Below the pieces are notes generated by a model. It had not been told where the DNA came from, searched no databases, and saw nothing but the letters and a program-made list of their open reading frames with translations. The position numbers and the translations under genes were made by a program. A stretch of 64,000 nucleotides of DNA from Flavobacterium flavigenum (GTDB lineage Bacteria > Bacteroidota > Bacteroidia > Flavobacteriales > Flavobacteriaceae): contig NZ_CP114285.2 of the NCBI RefSeq assembly GCF_027111255.2, positions 558,001 to 622,000 on the forward strand, given 5' to 3'. Numbering within the stretch: position 1 is the first letter of the stretch; each line of letters begins with the position of its first letter. This document shows positions 45,275-54,476 of the stretch, in pieces.

Positions 45275-48130
45275 ATGCTACTAAAAAATACAATTCAAAA
45301 ACTTGCTATTGCTGCCGTTGCATTAGTTTTTAACCAAAATAGTTCCGCACAGCAAACCGATAAAGTTTACCTATCCGGAAAAGATTTTGAACATCCTGTG
45401 CAATGGGATTTTTTTTGTACCGGAGGCAACAACAGTCAGAAATGGTCTAAAATAAACGTTCCTTCACAATGGGAATTAGAAGGTTTTGGAGAATATACGT
45501 ATGGAAGATGGTACAAAGAACTGAACCAAAAAGACCCCAGCAAGGAAGAAGGTTTGTACAAATATGAATTTGAAGTCCCTGCTGATTATAAAGATAAGGA
45601 GGTTATTATTGCTTTTGGCGGAGCTATGACCGATACAGAAGTCAAAATCAACGGAAAACTGGCCGGCCCCATTCATCAGGGTGGTTTTTATGAATTTAAA
45701 TATGATATTACTTCTTTATTAAAATTAGGTTCTAAAAATACTTTAGAAGTACATGTGTGGAAACATTCTGCTAATAAATCCGTAAATGCAGCCGAAAGAA
45801 GAGCTGACTGGTGGCTCTTTGGAGGAATTTATCGTCCGGTGTGGTTAGAAGTTTCCCCTAAAACGCACATTCAAAATATTGCTGTAAATCCAAAAATGGA
45901 TGGTTCAATTACAGTTGATCTGAATCTTAAAAATATTTCTAAAAATGTTACTTTAGAAGCTACACTTAAAGATTCAAACGGAGAAAATTTCCAAACCTTT
46001 ACTTTTCCGATAAAAGCAAAAAGTACAAAGGAATCAATAGCAGCGCAATGGAAAAACATCAAACCATGGAATCCGGAAAGCCCGAATTTATATGATTTGG
46101 AACTGGTTTTAAGGCAAAACGGAAATATCATTCACAAATATGACAAACGAATTGGTTTCAGGACTTTAGAATTTAAAAAACAAGACGGAATATATGTAAA
46201 CGGGACTAAAATCGTCATGAAAGGTATCAACCGACATTCATTCTGGCCGGAAGGCGGACGAAGCACCAGCAAACGCATCAGTGAACTGGACGGTAAATTA
46301 TTGAAAGACATGAACATGAATGCAGTGAGAGGACATTATCCTCCTGACACCCACTTTTTGGAAGTTTGTGATTCTTTAGGTCTTTTTGTTTTAAATGAAC
46401 TGGCAGGCTGGCAAAACTCGTATGATACGGAAACCGGAAATAAATTAATAACCGAAATGGTTACCCGAGATGTCAATCATCCATCGGTAATTATTTGGGA
46501 TAACGGTAATGAAGGCGGTTGGAATTACAACGTTGATAAAGTTTTTGAAGATAATGATCCACAAAAAAGAATCGTAATTCACCCATGGGCTGATTTCAAT
46601 GGTTGGGATACGCACCACTACCCTACTTATTTAACAGGCATGCATCGTTTTAATGCCGGAGAAAATGTATTTTTCCCAACCGAATTCATGCACGGAACTT
46701 ACGATAACGGACACGGAGCAGCTCTGGAAGATTTCTGGACCAGATACAAACAAAGTCCACTTTTTGCCGGAGGATTTATGTGGGCGATGCTGGACGAAGC
46801 TGTTTTCCGTTCAGACTGGACAGGAGATGCTAAATTTGACTCAAAAGGTTCTTTGGCAGCTGATGGAATTTTAGGACCGCACCGTGAAAGAGAAGGAAGC
46901 TATTATACCGTAAAAGAAGTTTGGGCACCTATTCAGTTTCAGCCAAAACAGGTTACAGCCACTTTTGACGGATCTTTTCTAATTACTAATGATTATCTTT
47001 TCAGCAATCTGAATTCCTGTAAAATGGAGTTTAAAGTCCTGAAATCTGATAATGATGTTTTATATACTAATGGAACTTCAAAGGAAATAAGTTCAGGTAA
47101 AATTGAAATTCCGAGCATTAATCCGGGTGAAACACGTAAGATTCAGTTCGCTGTTCCAAACAATCTGGCAGAAGGAGATATTTTATCCATTTCGGCTTAT
47201 GATCAGTTTAATAAAGAAATTTATACCTGGACGTGGCCAATTCATAAAGCAAAATATTATGCTGCTAAATTTTTAGCGGTTCAAAATACAAAAACAAAAG
47301 CTTCTGGTGTAAAAACCGGAAATGATGTTACTTTAAAAGGAAATGATGTTACAGTGGTTTTAGATGCTGCAACCGGAGAAATTACTTCAGTTAAAAACGG
47401 TACAAATACAATTCCGTTAACCAATGGTCCAAGACCAATCGGAATGAAAGCCAAATTAAAAGACATCCAGGTTTCTCAGGAAGGCGATAAAGCGGTTTGT
47501 ACAGTTTCTTATAGCGGAGGTTTATCTTCCATCAAATGGATTATGGAACCGGACGGAAGATTCAAAATGGAATTGATTGCCCTGAAAAATGCTTCAGGCG
47601 GAGAAGGCTTTGACGGTGCCTTTTTTGAAGACAAAATAAACTCCTGGGGCGTTACTTTCAGCTTTCCTGAAAAGGACGTAACCGGCATCAAATGGTTTGG
47701 AAAAGGTCCTTACCATGTCTGGAAAAACAGATTAAAAGGAACTACTTTCGGAATCTGGGAGAAAGATTATAATACTACGATTACCGGAGAAAGTTTTGAA
47801 AATCTGATTTATCCTGAATTCAAAGGATATCATGCCAATTTATTGGGAGCAAACTTAAAAGCTGGAGCTTCATCATTCAAAGTTTTTAGTGAATCTGATA
47901 ATTTATACTTGAGATTATTCACACCGGATTTGCCTAAAAATGGTTTCGCCGGAAGCTATCCGCAGCCTGCATTTCCTGAAGGCGATATTTCGTTTATGTA
48001 TGAAATTCCGGCTATGAGAGATTTTAAACCTTTGGAACATCAGGGACCAGAAAGCCAGGCAACTAACATCAGAATTAAAAGCGGTGATGACGGAATCAAA
48101 ATGAATTTATGGTTTGATTTTAGGAAGTAA
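45275..48130 (+). CDS. Secreted GH2 family beta-galactosidase-like enzyme
   Basis: 951 residues from the ATG at 45275, which gives a signal peptide (LAIAAVALVFNQNSSAQ). An earlier ATG at 45224 lies inside the previous gene and adds 17 polar residues, so it is rejected. Domains: jelly roll with WYKELNQKDPSKEEGLYKYEF and WWLFGGIYRPVWLEV, an Ig-like domain, TIM barrel with MKGINRHSFWPEGG, acid/base in IIWDNGNEGGWN and probable nucleophile in FFPTEFMHG. The last 280 residues resemble the beta-galactosidase small-chain domain (WFGKGPYHVWKNRLKGTTFG). It probably removes galactose or another residue from RG-I side chains. Confidence 0.85.
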   Translation: MLLKNTIQKLAIAAVALVFNQNSSAQQTDKVYLSGKDFEHPVQWDFFCTGGNNSQKWSKINVPSQWELEGFGEYTYGRWYKELNQKDPSKEEGLYKYEFEVPADYKDKEVIIAFGGAMTDTEVKINGKLAGPIHQGGFYEFKYDITSLLKLGSKNTLEVHVWKHSANKSVNAAERRADWWLFGGIYRPVWLEVSPKTHIQNIAVNPKMDGSITVDLNLKNISKNVTLEATLKDSNGENFQTFTFPIKAKSTKESIAAQWKNIKPWNPESPNLYDLELVLRQNGNIIHKYDKRIGFRTLEFKKQDGIYVNGTKIVMKGINRHSFWPEGGRSTSKRISELDGKLLKDMNMNAVRGHYPPDTHFLEVCDSLGLFVLNELAGWQNSYDTETGNKLITEMVTRDVNHPSVIIWDNGNEGGWNYNVDKVFEDNDPQKRIVIHPWADFNGWDTHHYPTYLTGMHRFNAGENVFFPTEFMHGTYDNGHGAALEDFWTRYKQSPLFAGGFMWAMLDEAVFRSDWTGDAKFDSKGSLAADGILGPHREREGSYYTVKEVWAPIQFQPKQVTATFDGSFLITNDYLFSNLNSCKMEFKVLKSDNDVLYTNGTSKEISSGKIEIPSINPGETRKIQFAVPNNLAEGDILSISAYDQFNKEIYTWTWPIHKAKYYAAKFLAVQNTKTKASGVKTGNDVTLKGNDVTVVLDAATGEITSVKNGTNTIPLTNGPRPIGMKAKLKDIQVSQEGDKAVCTVSYSGGLSSIKWIMEPDGRFKMELIALKNASGGEGFDGAFFEDKINSWGVTFSFPEKDVTGIKWFGKGPYHVWKNRLKGTTFGIWEKDYNTTITGESFENLIYPEFKGYHANLLGANLKAGASSFKVFSESDNLYLRLFTPDLPKNGFAGSYPQPAFPEGDISFMYEIPAMRDFKPLEHQGPESQATNIRIKSGDDGIKMNLWFDFRK

Positions 48131-48214
48131 AAATTTGTTTCAGGTTTGGCTTGTTTCAGGTTTCAGGTTTTGCTCTTCGTCTATAATTTATGTTCATAGT
48201 ATGTTCATAGTTTT

Positions 48215-48341
48215 GTCATTCTGAGGAACGAAGACACGAGTGATAACGAACTGGCGAAGCAATCTTCGCGAGAAACTCTACAAAGATTGGCGATATAGAT
48301 TGCGGAGCTACTTACGGAGATTCTTCGTTCCTCAGAATGAC
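48215..48341. repeat. Palindromic repeat, copy 2 with perfect 20-bp ends
   Basis: The ends gtcattctgaggaacgaaga (48215-48234) and its exact reverse complement (48322-48341) enclose about 87 bp with further inverted words. It is a longer relative of the element at 18588-18687. It fills most of the 276-bp gap between the GH2 and tandem esterase genes. Just before it, 48137-48172 has 'gtttcaggttt' repeated. Confidence 0.75.
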
Positions 48342-48406
48342 AAACTGGATGGAATTAAACAATACAAAAAATACATTTTACATTTCACAAAATACATTTC
48401 ACACAT

Positions 48407-49915
48407 ATGAAATCGATTAAAATAATTACAATACTAATTTTGGGTTTATTATTTTTCAATTTTACTCCAAAACAAAAAGATAACAATAAACCCACAGTTT
48501 ACACCGTAGGCGATTCCACTGTAAAAAACGGCAGAGGCGACGGGTCCGGCGGACTTTGGGGCTGGGGAGATTATATTGGGCAGTTTTTGGATACTATGAA
48601 AGTCAGAATCGAAAATCATGCTTTGGGCGGTACCAGCAGCAGGACTTTTCAGGATAAAGGTTTGTGGACAGCCGTTTTGAACAAACTAAAAAAAGGAGAT
48701 TATGTCCTGATTCAGTTCGGACATAATGATGACGGGCCATTAAACGATACCCTTCGTGCCAGAGGAACAATTAAAGGAATCGGAAACGAAACTGAGGAAA
48801 TCGACAACATGCTGACCAAAAAGCATGAAACGGTACATACTTATGGCTGGTACATTCAAAAAGTAGTTCAGGAAGCCAAGTCAAAAGGCGCTATTCCTAT
48901 AATTTGTTCGCCAATTCCAAGAAACGACTGGAAGGAAGGAAAAGTGCCTCGCAACAATAAATCATACGGATTGTGGGCGAAACAAATTGCTGAAAAAGAA
49001 AAGGTAACTTTTATCGAGCTAAACGATAAAATGGCGATTGAAATGGAAAAACTCGGCGAACAGAAAGTAACCGGAACTTATTTCTACAAAAAAGACCATA
49101 CGCATCCCTCTGCAAAAGGGGCTGCATTAGCCGCTTCTTTAATTATCAATGAACTTAAAACAAGCAAAAATTCATTAAAAAAATACATTTTAGAAAACCC
49201 GAAAATTGTATTGCCTGCAAAGAAAAAACTATACTTAATCGGCGACTCTACTATGGCAAGCAATAACAATGAAAATGCTGTTGGCTGGGGTGTTGCTTTT
49301 CCGAAGTATTGTGATACTACCAGAATTGAAGTGATCAATAAAGCACGTGGCGGCAGAAGTACCAGAACATTCGAAAAAGAAGGTCTATGGGATGCTGTAA
49401 AAAATCAATTAAAACCAGGGGATTATGTAATGATCCAGTTTGGTCATAACGATGCCGGAGCTGTTGATAAAGAAAAATTCAGAGGATCATTAAAAGGAAA
49501 CGGAGACGAAACACAACAAGTAGTTCGTGACAGCTTAACCGAAACGGTACATACTTTTGGCTGGTACATGCAAAAATTCATTAGGGAAAGCAAAGAAAAA
49601 GGCGCAATTCCGATTGTTTTGAGTCAGACACCACGAAACGAATGGCCGAATGATAAAGTAGAACGCAGAACCGATACGTATGGAAACTGGTCTAAAATTG
49701 CAGCCGAAAGGGAAAAAGCATTTTATATTGACCTGAATGAAATTGTAGCTCTAAAATATGAAGCTTTAGGCAAAGAAAAAGTAAAATCGTTTTTTCCAAA
49801 AGACCACACACACACAGGTGCTGAAGGAGCTGATTTTAATGCTCTTGCGGTAACCGAAAGTCTTAAAAAGATAAAAGATTGCGGGCTTAGGGAATATATT
49901 GAAATTCCAAAATAA
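48407..49915 (+). CDS. Two-domain rhamnogalacturonan acetylesterase (tandem SGNH/CE12)
   Basis: 502 residues made of two homologous SGNH domains. Domain 1 has YTVGDSTVKNG (Ser37), GGTSSRTF, IQFGHNDDG and KKDHTHPSAKGA. Domain 2 has YLIGDSTMASN (Ser281), GGRSTRTF, IQFGHNDAG and PKDHTHTGAEGA. Each has complete Ser, Gly, Asn and Asp/His blocks, so both should be active. It resembles RhgT/YesT acetylesterases, which usually have one domain. A hydrophobic N-terminus (IITILILGLLFFNF) exports it. It probably deacetylates RG-I with the other CE12 protein. A strong terminator follows. Confidence 0.9.
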   Translation: MKSIKIITILILGLLFFNFTPKQKDNNKPTVYTVGDSTVKNGRGDGSGGLWGWGDYIGQFLDTMKVRIENHALGGTSSRTFQDKGLWTAVLNKLKKGDYVLIQFGHNDDGPLNDTLRARGTIKGIGNETEEIDNMLTKKHETVHTYGWYIQKVVQEAKSKGAIPIICSPIPRNDWKEGKVPRNNKSYGLWAKQIAEKEKVTFIELNDKMAIEMEKLGEQKVTGTYFYKKDHTHPSAKGAALAASLIINELKTSKNSLKKYILENPKIVLPAKKKLYLIGDSTMASNNNENAVGWGVAFPKYCDTTRIEVINKARGGRSTRTFEKEGLWDAVKNQLKPGDYVMIQFGHNDAGAVDKEKFRGSLKGNGDETQQVVRDSLTETVHTFGWYMQKFIRESKEKGAIPIVLSQTPRNEWPNDKVERRTDTYGNWSKIAAEREKAFYIDLNEIVALKYEALGKEKVKSFFPKDHTHTGAEGADFNALAVTESLKKIKDCGLREYIEIPK

Positions 49916-49991
49916 GTTATTTGTCAGATGTTATAAGTTAAATGCCAAAACTAATAACTTATAATTCATTAATGCTTCAATTTTTTCCAAA

Positions 49992-50022
49992 AAAAACCTC
50001 GTTTAATTTAAACGAGGTTTTT
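49992..50022. terminator. Bidirectional terminator after the tandem esterase
   Basis: Arms aaaaacctcgttt (49992-50004) and aaacgaggttttt (50010-50022) are perfect over 13 bp with a 5-nt loop. It serves the plus-strand esterase gene and the minus-strand histone-like gene that ends at 50027. Confidence 0.85.
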
Positions 50023-50026
50023 AGTA

Positions 50027-50203
50027 TTATTTTTTTGATTCTTCGATAGAAACTTTTCTGAACTCTTTTAAAAGTTTTTCAATCTCTAAAGATGATTTAC
50101 GTGCTCTTGCTCCTGCTGCTTTAACACCTTTTTCAGATAATGATTCAGATTCTGTTTTGAATACTTCTAATTCAGCGTTGATTTTTACTAATAGATCTTT
50201 CAT
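50027..50203 (-). CDS. Histone H1-like small basic protein
   Basis: 58 residues from ATG at 50203 to TAA at 50027: MKDLLVKINAELEVFKTESE, then KGVKAAGARARKSSLEIEKL and a Lys-rich end. It matches the short histone-H1-like proteins common in Flavobacteriia, with two helices and an Ala/Arg/Lys-rich middle. It probably binds DNA and helps shape the nucleoid. It has no link to pectin use and stands alone between a terminator and its own promoter box. Confidence 0.85.
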   Translation of the reverse strand: MKDLLVKINAELEVFKTESESLSEKGVKAAGARARKSSLEIEKLLKEFRKVSIEESKK

Positions 50204-50228
50204 GCTTGTATATGTTAAATTAAGTTCG

Positions 50229-50236
50229 CAAAAATA
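50229..50236 (-). promoter_or_regulatory. -7 promoter box of the histone-like gene
   Basis: The minus strand reads TATTTTTG, a full TAnnTTTG match, about 25 nt before the ATG at 50203. No TTTG is found 19-21 nt further upstream, so only the -7 box is supported. Confidence 0.4.
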
Positions 50237-50434
50237 TAAGTTTGCTTCATAGATAACGTAAGTTTAGTGTTAAAATTATCACAGTTTTTACCATATGAGT
50301 TAATATTACATTCACAACACACAAGAGTTACTTATAATCAATAGTTTACAAAATAAAAAAAGTTGTTATTTTACTTTAAAAAGATTTTTTTTGTTTGTTT
50401 GCAAGCCCTTACAAGGCATATAACTGTTAAATTA

Positions 50435-51814
50435 TTATTTATTTTTGTCATAATTTACCTTTTTGGCATCTTTTTTAAATTGATTTTCCAAGGCGATTTC
50501 CATTTTTTTGGCTACAGACTTCTCTTCCTGTATCAAATTTTTCTTCTCTTCAGGATCTTTTTCAATATTATAAAGTTCTAAATCTGCAGGAGTATCGGCA
50601 TGTCTGGTTCTGATTATTTTCCATGGCTTTCTGATTAAAGATTCCTGCAAATGGCCTCTTACATAAATTTCCTGATCTGCTATTGTTTTATTTTCTGAAA
50701 TTACCGGCCAGATATTTTTGCCTTCAATGCTTTTCGGCAGATTATTATCTCCAGCCAAAGACAAAATACCGGGTAATAAATCTATTACCGAAATATAATT
50801 TTCATTCTTGTATTTCTCCAAATGATCTTTCCAGTAAAATATGCAGGGAACTCTTATCGCACCTTCATAATTTGATGTTTTCCAATCCCTGAGCGGAGTG
50901 TTATCTCCCAAAGTGGTATTGGATGGATGAATCCCATTATATTCATTTTTTGAATCCCAGTTTTCCATGGCACCATTATCGCTCATAAAGATAACCAGCG
51001 TATTTTCATCCAGTTTTTGCTGTTTTAACTTTTCAAGCAATATTCCGATACTATTATCCATGTGGCTCATGGCTGCGGCAAAATCTCTTCTCGAACTGTC
51101 TTTTATGGAATTTATATACGGATCTTTCCATTTTTGTTCTTCCTGTAAAGGAAAATGTGGTGCGCTGTAAGCCACTTCCAAAAAGAAGTTTTTCTTGGAA
51201 TCTCTTTTTTCTGAAAGCCATTTTATCGCTTCATTCGTAATTAGATCAGTAGCATGACCTTGTTCTTCGATAAACTCACCATTTCGGTACCAGCTTTTGT
51301 CTCCGTTTTTATATAAATGTGTGTACTGATCGATTTGTCCGTGTAAAAAACCGTATGAATAGTCAAATCCGTACGCTGTTGGTCCGCTGCTTTGCTGTAA
51401 CCCAAGATGCCATTTACCAACAAGTGCAGTTTGATAATTGTTTTTGTGCAATAATTTTGGCAATGTCGGAATAGAGTCCGGAAGCTTAAATTGGCTTTTA
51501 TCGCTAATTGGAGCTACAATTCCCATACGGCTGGCAGGTCTTCCCGTAAATAAACTTGCCCTTGAAGGAGAGCAGGTTGGATTGGCATAAAACCGATCCA
51601 GTTCTACCCCATTTTTAGCTAAAAAATCAATATTTGGAGTTTTGATTACAGAACCGTGATACCCAACATCATTCCATCCGGCATCATCTGCAATAATCAA
51701 AATGATATTCGGTTTTTCTGATGAACTCATTTGATTTTTCTGACTATATGAAATTGAAAAACTAATCAACAATACAATCAAAAATTGCTTTTTTGTATTC
51801 ATATTTTTTATCAT
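50435..51814 (-). CDS. Secreted type I sulfatase
   Basis: 459 residues with signal peptide (FLIVLLISFSISYSQ); ATG at residue 1 or 5. Sulfatase hallmarks: NIILIIADDAGWNDVGYHG (metal-binding Asp pair), the formylglycine site C81-S-P-S-R with ASLFTG, KWHLG, and VIFMSDNGAMENW. The Cys must be matured by a formylglycine-generating enzyme encoded elsewhere. It resembles arylsulfatase B-type enzymes. A sulfatase is unexpected in a land-plant pectin region and hints at sulfated rhamnose- or uronate-rich glycans such as algal ones. It is in line with the GH115 and GH28 genes. Confidence 0.9.
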   Translation of the reverse strand: MIKNMNTKKQFLIVLLISFSISYSQKNQMSSSEKPNIILIIADDAGWNDVGYHGSVIKTPNIDFLAKNGVELDRFYANPTCSPSRASLFTGRPASRMGIVAPISDKSQFKLPDSIPTLPKLLHKNNYQTALVGKWHLGLQQSSGPTAYGFDYSYGFLHGQIDQYTHLYKNGDKSWYRNGEFIEEQGHATDLITNEAIKWLSEKRDSKKNFFLEVAYSAPHFPLQEEQKWKDPYINSIKDSSRRDFAAAMSHMDNSIGILLEKLKQQKLDENTLVIFMSDNGAMENWDSKNEYNGIHPSNTTLGDNTPLRDWKTSNYEGAIRVPCIFYWKDHLEKYKNENYISVIDLLPGILSLAGDNNLPKSIEGKNIWPVISENKTIADQEIYVRGHLQESLIRKPWKIIRTRHADTPADLELYNIEKDPEEKKNLIQEEKSVAKKMEIALENQFKKDAKKVNYDKNK

Positions 51815-51859
51815 TTTAAAAATTTAATAAAACTTGCTTCATTGAAAGTTTTTACATTA

Positions 51860-51891
51860 AAAGGGCTTCGACTCCGCTCAGCCTGACACTT
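51860..51891. repeat. Short dispersed repeat between sulfatase and GH115
   Basis: The words 'gggcttcgactccgctcagc' and 'ctgacactt' are, from memory, a frequent dispersed element in Bacteroidota spacers. 'gactccgctc' has weak self-complementarity. Only one copy is seen in this window, so the call rests on recall. Confidence 0.35.
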
Positions 51892-51918
51892 GTTTTCAAT
51901 TACATCAAACGATATAAA

Positions 51919-54357
51919 TTATTTTACAGTGATATAATCCAATACAATTCCGGTTTGGTTTACGTTAATTGTAATCGTATGTTTTCCTTTATTTGCATTT
52001 GAAAGAGGCAGTTTTACAATAGCGCTGTTACGCAACACATTTTCTTTCCAGGTTTTGTCACGGTCTTTTGTATTGATTGAAAAAGACTGCGTTTTATTTC
52101 CATCTAGCTGTACTTCGATTTGATGATCAAAATTGTTGGCATGTGTTGGCAGCAAATGAATTTCTATTTCGTAATCGCCCGCATTTTCAATTTCGAATTC
52201 ATAAGAAACAGTAGGTTTTTCAGTTCTAAAATAATTATGTTTTAACGGAAATAAAGTAATAGCGTTATTACTATAGCCTAAACCGTTAATGGTTTTCCAT
52301 TGGTATTCTTTGGATTCTTTTTTAGAAATAAACTGATTTGCACTTATGAATTTTATCGCTTTTGAAGTTTCCTTAACTGAGACTTCTTTTGAAAATTCGG
52401 CTTTTTTAATAGAATCAAAAACAGGCAGATTTCTCGGACGCATTGACATCATGTGATTCCATTTGCCTTTGCTCAGCTTTTCATTATAAAAATCCGTCAG
52501 TTCTTTTATTTTGTTGTAGGCTTCATTAGATAGCGTTTCGTATTTTTTCTTCTCATTTGCATCCGAAGTTCTGCAAGCCAGATTCCAATATAAAAATTTA
52601 TGGTTCATATAAGCCGCTGCTTCAATTGGGTAAATGACCAGTTGAAAATAGGCATCTTCACTTCCATCAGGAACAGCCGGACCAATACCTACAGCAACAG
52701 CAGAAGCCCACATCTCTACCTGGTCAATCAAATCATCGTAGGCTTTTATTCTTTCCAGGCATTCCTTTTCTGTAAAATCGGAAAACTTTATTTGCGTAGT
52801 TGGTTCTGTCTGACTCCATCCCATATATTCCGGTTTTCTGAGAAATGCAAGTCGGTAATGTTCTTCAAATACAGGACCTAAATATTCTGCAATTTGGGGA
52901 GAAAACTCTCTGACAAGCCATTGTTTTAAATATTGATTAATGCCATCTGACTTTATACTATTGATATCCCAAGCCAAATCCAGAAAAAGTTCTGTATCGT
53001 ATTCTGCAGGTTTTATGTCCCCAACATTTACAATCCACATTTTTTTAGCTCCATTTTCATACGCTTTGGTCATTTCGTACCAAATTAAGCCCGGCTGAGT
53101 AGTACTTAACCAAAGATAATCGTGAGGTCTTCCCCAATAACTAATATGATAATAAACACCGCTTCCTCCCACCCTCTTTTGTTCTTCTTCATTACTTAAT
53201 CGACGGATATAACCATAATTATCATCGGGCCAGACCAAAGTTATATCATCCGGAACTTTAAGTCCGTTATCGTATAATTCCAACACTTCTTTGTACGGAA
53301 CAAAAGCCTGTGGAATCTCTTTTAAAGGTTTCTTAAACGTATTCGAAAGCATTTCACGCTGATTCAAAATGATCTTTTCAACCATATCGATGGATTCTTT
53401 CAAATCTTTCGCCCCTTCCATTTTGCTGTCGTGAACACCACGCATTCCTAAAGTCATAATGGTTTCGTTTTGAGCCGATTTTAATTCGTCTAAACGATCC
53501 TGCCAGTATTTGTCAACCTGAGTTTTATTGGTAAAATAATTATAGTCTCCATGAATTTTAGGTTTCCATTCGTCAACATTATTCCGAAGCATGGGCTCAG
53601 CGTGTGATGAACCGATAACCATATGGTATTTCTGCGCCATTTCTTTATTCCCCGGAAGGGTAAAAAAACCTTTTGTAGAGGGATGCATTGCCGGCCAGAT
53701 GGTATTGGCTTTTAAACGCAGTAATAACTGAAATATCTTTTCGTAGGTTTTAGGTCCGATGTTTCCGACTTCCGGTTCGAATGTTTTTTCAGCCCAGGGT
53801 TCTAATCCCCAATCTTCATCGTTTAGAAAAATCCCTCTGTATTGTACGGATGGAGATGAAATAATCCCTTTTTTAAGAATGTTAAGTACTAATTTTTCTT
53901 TTTTTATCGGATGAACATCTGCCCACCATTTCCATGGCGAAATTCCCAGACGCTCCGTTATTTCGAAAATAGCATAGACAGTTCCTCTTACATCGCTTCC
54001 GGCAACCAAAAGATTTTCTTTCTCTTTTTTAATCGAAAATTTCTCCCATTGACCAGACAAATCTTTTGATTTTGACTTAAAAAAAACTGAAGAAGCCTGT
54101 CCGATATAAATTCCTTTTTTAGAAAACACAGCAGTTTCTATGATTTCTGGTCTTTTTCCTGTGATTTCTTTTACGTCATCTGCCAGTTCATTTACTGCCC
54201 AGACAATCAAAGGATCTGCATTTTTATCAATATAAATTGAAGCTGACTCATTAGAATTTGCAATCGTAAAATCAACTGAATTTTTATCCTGACTGTAAGA
54301 ACTACTGCATAACAGAGCAAACAGCAACAGAAATCCAATAAATATATTTTTATTCAT
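51919..54357 (-). CDS. Secreted GH115 family glycosidase (alpha-glucuronidase type)
   Basis: 812 residues, exported (LLLFALLCSSSYSQ). It matches GH115: DPLIVWAVNELADDVKEITG and GTVYAIFEITERLGISPWKWW in the N-terminal domain, then RGIFLNDEDWGLEPWAEKTF, LLRLKANTIWPAMHPSTKGF, IGSSHAEPMLRNN, MTLGMRGVHDSKM and VWPDDNYGYIRRLS in the barrel. The C-terminus is a carbohydrate-binding sandwich. Known members remove glucuronic acid or its 4-O-methyl form from plant polysaccharides. Here it may act on glucuronate side groups of arabinogalactan attached to RG-I. It lies 119 bp after the GH28 gene. Confidence 0.9.
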   Translation of the reverse strand: MNKNIFIGFLLLFALLCSSSYSQDKNSVDFTIANSNESASIYIDKNADPLIVWAVNELADDVKEITGKRPEIIETAVFSKKGIYIGQASSVFFKSKSKDLSGQWEKFSIKKEKENLLVAGSDVRGTVYAIFEITERLGISPWKWWADVHPIKKEKLVLNILKKGIISSPSVQYRGIFLNDEDWGLEPWAEKTFEPEVGNIGPKTYEKIFQLLLRLKANTIWPAMHPSTKGFFTLPGNKEMAQKYHMVIGSSHAEPMLRNNVDEWKPKIHGDYNYFTNKTQVDKYWQDRLDELKSAQNETIMTLGMRGVHDSKMEGAKDLKESIDMVEKIILNQREMLSNTFKKPLKEIPQAFVPYKEVLELYDNGLKVPDDITLVWPDDNYGYIRRLSNEEEQKRVGGSGVYYHISYWGRPHDYLWLSTTQPGLIWYEMTKAYENGAKKMWIVNVGDIKPAEYDTELFLDLAWDINSIKSDGINQYLKQWLVREFSPQIAEYLGPVFEEHYRLAFLRKPEYMGWSQTEPTTQIKFSDFTEKECLERIKAYDDLIDQVEMWASAVAVGIGPAVPDGSEDAYFQLVIYPIEAAAYMNHKFLYWNLACRTSDANEKKKYETLSNEAYNKIKELTDFYNEKLSKGKWNHMMSMRPRNLPVFDSIKKAEFSKEVSVKETSKAIKFISANQFISKKESKEYQWKTINGLGYSNNAITLFPLKHNYFRTEKPTVSYEFEIENAGDYEIEIHLLPTHANNFDHQIEVQLDGNKTQSFSINTKDRDKTWKENVLRNSAIVKLPLSNANKGKHTITINVNQTGIVLDYITVK

Positions 54358-54476
54358 CTTTAAAACTATTAATCATCAAAGGACTTTTTTATATTTCCCT
54401 AAAAACAAAAGTTCAAAGTTTCTAAACCATTTACGTTAAAAACTTTGAACTCCTGCATTATTAAATCCTAAAAAAA

